Shown here piece after piece: positions 61,060-64,000 of a stretch of 64,000 nt of DNA (within the stretch, counting starts at the first letter, position 1; each line of letters begins with the position of its first letter). The notes under the pieces are model-generated. The model ran no database searches. It had not been told where the DNA came from and saw only the letters and a program-made list of their open reading frames with translations. Source of the DNA: Polydactylus sextarius (Eukaryota > Chordata > Actinopteri > Polynemidae); assembly GCA_016801845.1 (NCBI GenBank), contig CM028918.1, positions 18,164,001 to 18,228,000 of the forward strand, written 5' to 3'. Position numbers and translations under genes: made by a program.

Positions 61060-62425
61060 TGCTTTCTGCTACATCTTCATCTCAAAATAATTTCTCAACA
61101 CACTTTCAAAAATGGAACAAGTACGGAATCTTGTGCCTTTCTCCATGTCCAAGCAAACTTACTTTACTTTACTGTAGAAAAGAATCACCATTTTTTCACA
61201 CAAAGACACAAATTTTCTTCAGTATATGTATTAACTGTTGTGTGTTGTTCATAGCAGATGTGGTTGCACAGTGTTATTCTGTGACAAGCTCAAACAGCAA
61301 ATGTACTTGTCCCATTGAAGTCATTGGGGAGGCTGTTTGACACAGAATCACTGCTGTTTCAGAGCAGGCATTAACATCGTTTCCAAAATGGTGACAACTG
61401 CATGTTACATGATGGTTTGCAATATATTGTGTTTTTTTAAGTGTGCTGCCCAATTCAAACATATAGAGAAAGTTGTTGATCATTTTTCAAATTATAGGGT
61501 ACTTGGATGTCCTGAAAGCCCAGATGTCTGAGGTTTACACCAGCATTTTGAACAATGTTCAAAATTAAATAATCATCACAAATGTCAATAAATGCATCAA
61601 AATCGCATTTTTTTTAATTTTAGATATTCACATGTAAGTCCTAGCTGAAAGTAATGCCTTTTTCCAGCCTTTTCCCAATTTCTTGTATTTTTTCTTTGTT
61701 TTCCCCTTTTTAAATCAGTGAAAGGTTTTCCTCTCTCTCAAGGCAGACAGATGATAAAATAATAATAAAAAACCCATTTGACTTGATTTACATATTTTTA
61801 ACAATAAACAGAATTGTTTCGAAAAAAATGATTATAAAAAGACATTTTGACATTTATGTATTTAATTTTTTTTATTTTTTTTTTAAAAAAGAAGGAGAAT
61901 ATATTCCAATTGCCTTTGTGGGTCTTCACAGAGACCCACGGTAGAGTTGTATTTGTGGTAGCTGGTGTTTGTATTTGTAGATCATGACCTCTGATGACCT
62001 TTACCTGTTATATTTAGAAAGTGTTGTCTGGATAAATTAACATATAAATTAGAATGTTTTGTCATCTTGTTCTTGGTAAGGTTCTTGCTTTTCTCATCTC
62101 TGTGTCCCCTGCTTTCTCCTCTAAGTGTTAAATCATAGTCCTGCTTTTTAAAAAGCTCCATTTAAATAATTTTGATCTGACAAACCGTGACTTAGCCTTT
62201 TTTGGGTGGTGCATGTGGACTGAAGATAACTGAACAATGACGATAACAATGTATCCACTGTTTTCTTCTCTCACTGACAGGACTGGCATTAAAAGTTTGG
62301 CGCCAAATGCACCTTGTACATGATTAACTATCTTTTCTGAATGAAAACACACTTGTGTAGCCATCTGCCAAGCACGATTGTGTTCAACCACTGAAGCCAT
62401 TTTATGAGAAAACTCATTTTCAGCC
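61060..62425. other. Intergenic with one perfect short hairpin
   Basis: At 61918-61939 the arms gtgggtct and agacccac are separated by tcacag, just after a T/A-rich tract. No gene or repeat of known type was otherwise seen. Confidence 0.45.
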
Positions 62426-62429
62426 TCTT

Positions 62430-62710
62430 AATTATTTTTCATTACAGTGGCGCTGTGGAGTAGATTGGAATTGGACAGTAATTGCCCGGCCTGAGCAGTG
62501 AAACAATTCTGATGCATCAGTCTAGATGAAGTGTGACAGGGAGACATCTCACCACTGTGCACCACCCATTAGACTGTTTCCTCTTTTCTGATCGCCTGAA
62601 AATCCTCCTCAGATTGTGGTCAGTGTCCAAGGTCGGTGCAAGGTCAGTGTCTTGGTCTTTCAGGGAAGCAAAATCCAGACTGGTCATCTGCATGAGGTGA
62701 TAACCTCGTC
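62430..62710. other. Candidate conserved non-coding element
   Basis: The block is non-repetitive, with cagcctcttaattatttttc (homeodomain core) at its edge and attggacagtaattgcccgg inside. No frame is open across it. Confidence 0.3.
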
Positions 62711-63189
62711 ACTAGCGCTGTGACCATTGTGAAGCGGGTCTGATTGTGAGTCGCTGTTGCATTGTGGGGAACTTTACCATTCTCCTGGAGCTGCCACTGG
62801 AACTAAATGGGGCAGCTCCTGTAGGTTTAAGAAGGATATGTTCAGCACAGCTTGTGAGGCTGCTGTTAGGATTATCTTTTTTTACCCCATCTGCGCTGTG
62901 ATAGAAAAGCTTCTCCAAAATGTACTATCATGAGCAGTGCTGCCAATCAACACTCAGCACTCTCTGCAAAAAAAAGTAAAATGAAAGGGGTCTCTGCTGT
63001 CAATTCAGCTTCAGTCCCTCCTATCTGTCTCAGAATCTGTGTCTTTCCTTTTTGGGTTGACTGGTTTGATGTTGAATAATCAAAACAGGAGAATACAGAA
63101 TAAATGCAGTGTAATCAAATAATCTGTGCTTATATTTGAATTAAGACTTTGTATTGACATGAACATGTTTAAGTTTGGAATGTGACATC

Positions 63190-63440
63190 AGCTGACATGG
63201 AGCCAGCCACCAGGGGGCGATAAACATATTATGAGATGATTTTTGTGATACTTAATGTAGCCCATATCTTGGTGTAATTGACTGTATAAGATTCACTGTC
63301 ATAACAGCCCTGATAGGTAAAGCCAATACATTTTGGTCAACCCTGGTGGCTGGTTGCAGTATTTGTCATCTGTGATTACCATTGGACTCAAACAAGAAGG
63401 TTCTGAGTTTGAGCTTTGGGCTTCCTCAGAATACTTTTCC
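63190..63440. repeat. Dispersed 'agccagccaccagggggcg' repeat
   Basis: The stretch acatggagccagccaccagg followed by gggcgataaacat, and a second part at 63340 (accctggtggctggttgcag), belong to a known type of fish repeat that ends near gaagttctgagtttgagct-like sequence. The order suggests an inverted pair of core pieces. Confidence 0.45.
63207..63220 (+). promoter_or_regulatory. CTCF-like core motif inside a repeat
   Basis: CCACCAGGGGGCGA matches the CTCF core pattern (CCAC-AGGGGGCG). It lies inside a dispersed repeat, so binding would be repeat-derived. The motif match is seen; occupancy is not known. Confidence 0.35.
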
Positions 63441-63704
63441 TGCCACAGTTCAAGTTTCATAACTTCTCTTTAAAATTTCATGTAATTTAAGTAATTTTAT
63501 GTAAAATCAGTCTCTGTCTAAAGCAATCATTGACATTTTAAAGGTAGTTATTTGATGGTGGACTGTTTGGAGTATGGAGCATCCACAACTATTTGTCTTT
63601 GGCTAAGCTAAAGGAAGCTCACCTTCTTAAAAGTCAGCTTTACTACCATAACCACAACCGATGGCTGGAATCAAGTAACAAAACTTTATATCTGTGCAAA
63701 AAAA

Positions 63705-63710
<6 letters not shown>

Positions 63711-63738
<28 letters not shown>
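63711..63738. repeat. Poly-A run
   Basis: More than 25 A in a row follow aaaaaataaatt. No retroposon body was recognised upstream. Confidence 0.9.
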
Positions 63739-63739
<1 letters not shown>

Positions 63740-64000
63740 ACAATGTGTTTGGTTTGAACACATCTTGAGAGAATCAATAAATACTGCCCTACATACCAAA
63801 CAATATGAGAAACATTTGGGTATCTGTGGAGATACAAACTAACAAAGGATTTCAACTTGTGAATTGCAAAGAGGTTAAGAGACTGAGAATGTATAGGAAC
63901 TAGCGCTACTACTAGTATGCTAAGCGATGTGTTTTTACATTGTTGATCAGTGTTTGGTGCTTGGGGGAAAATGCATTTTTTGCTTTCACTTTTCACTTCT

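Noticed and set aside
60628..61254. 208-codon open frame on the plus strand
   Set aside because: Most of it is the antisense of a SINE-like repeat, recognised by its head and body motifs. No protein family or splice context.
61918..61939. Histone-type or terminator stem-loop
   Set aside because: The 8-bp arms with a 6-nt loop do not match the histone stem-loop consensus and no histone gene is nearby.

Overview
The window looks like about 64 kb of nuclear DNA from a percomorph teleost fish. It is AT-rich, with small GT-AG introns, (AC)n, (AT)n and (TC)n microsatellites, and many decayed transposons of the kinds found in fish genomes: Tc1/mariner, hAT and TTAA-type MITEs, L2-like LINEs and tRNA-related SINEs. 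Family names come from recognised sequence patterns, since no search could be run.

Only one protein-coding locus can be built with confidence. It lies on the minus strand between 15,470 and 11,562 and has eight coding exons with matching splice phases. They encode a signal peptide, a V-like Ig domain, a second Ig domain, a transmembrane helix and a tail with two consensus ITIMs (VSYASI, VTYSTV) and a degenerate third tyrosine motif. This is the layout of an inhibitory immune receptor of the leukocyte surface. The V exon carries an in-frame TGA five codons from its 5' end (14,056-14,058, codon 25). As written, the gene gives no receptor, although the other exons, splice sites and key residues look intact. 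A Thr-rich exon in the intron before the membrane exon could be an optional stalk or the end of a soluble form.

Region by region: 1-5.8 kb has no gene, a GC-rich block (1.2-1.76 kb), a C-rich quadruplex-type tract (5.5 kb) and SINE pieces. 5.85-11.4 kb is a transposon graveyard: three Tc1-like remnants, an inverted repeat at 7.3/8.5 kb, a solo-LTR candidate at 10.0-10.5 kb and an L2 tail next to the receptor's 3' end. 11.5-15.6 kb is the receptor locus. 16.1-16.8 kb is a complete non-autonomous hAT element with an 8-bp target duplication. 17.5-21.5 kb holds a SINE-like repeat, a LINE reverse-transcriptase remnant and a 535-bp MITE flanked by TTAA. 22-64 kb is a long gene-poor tract with scattered repeats, a 154-bp near-identical direct repeat (56.96/58.12 kb), one isolated 54-nt exon-like segment (42.7 kb) and several complex, repeat-poor blocks that may be conserved non-coding regulatory elements.

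No rRNA, tRNA, CRISPR array or cellular gene other than the receptor could be supported. No multi-gene system is visible.
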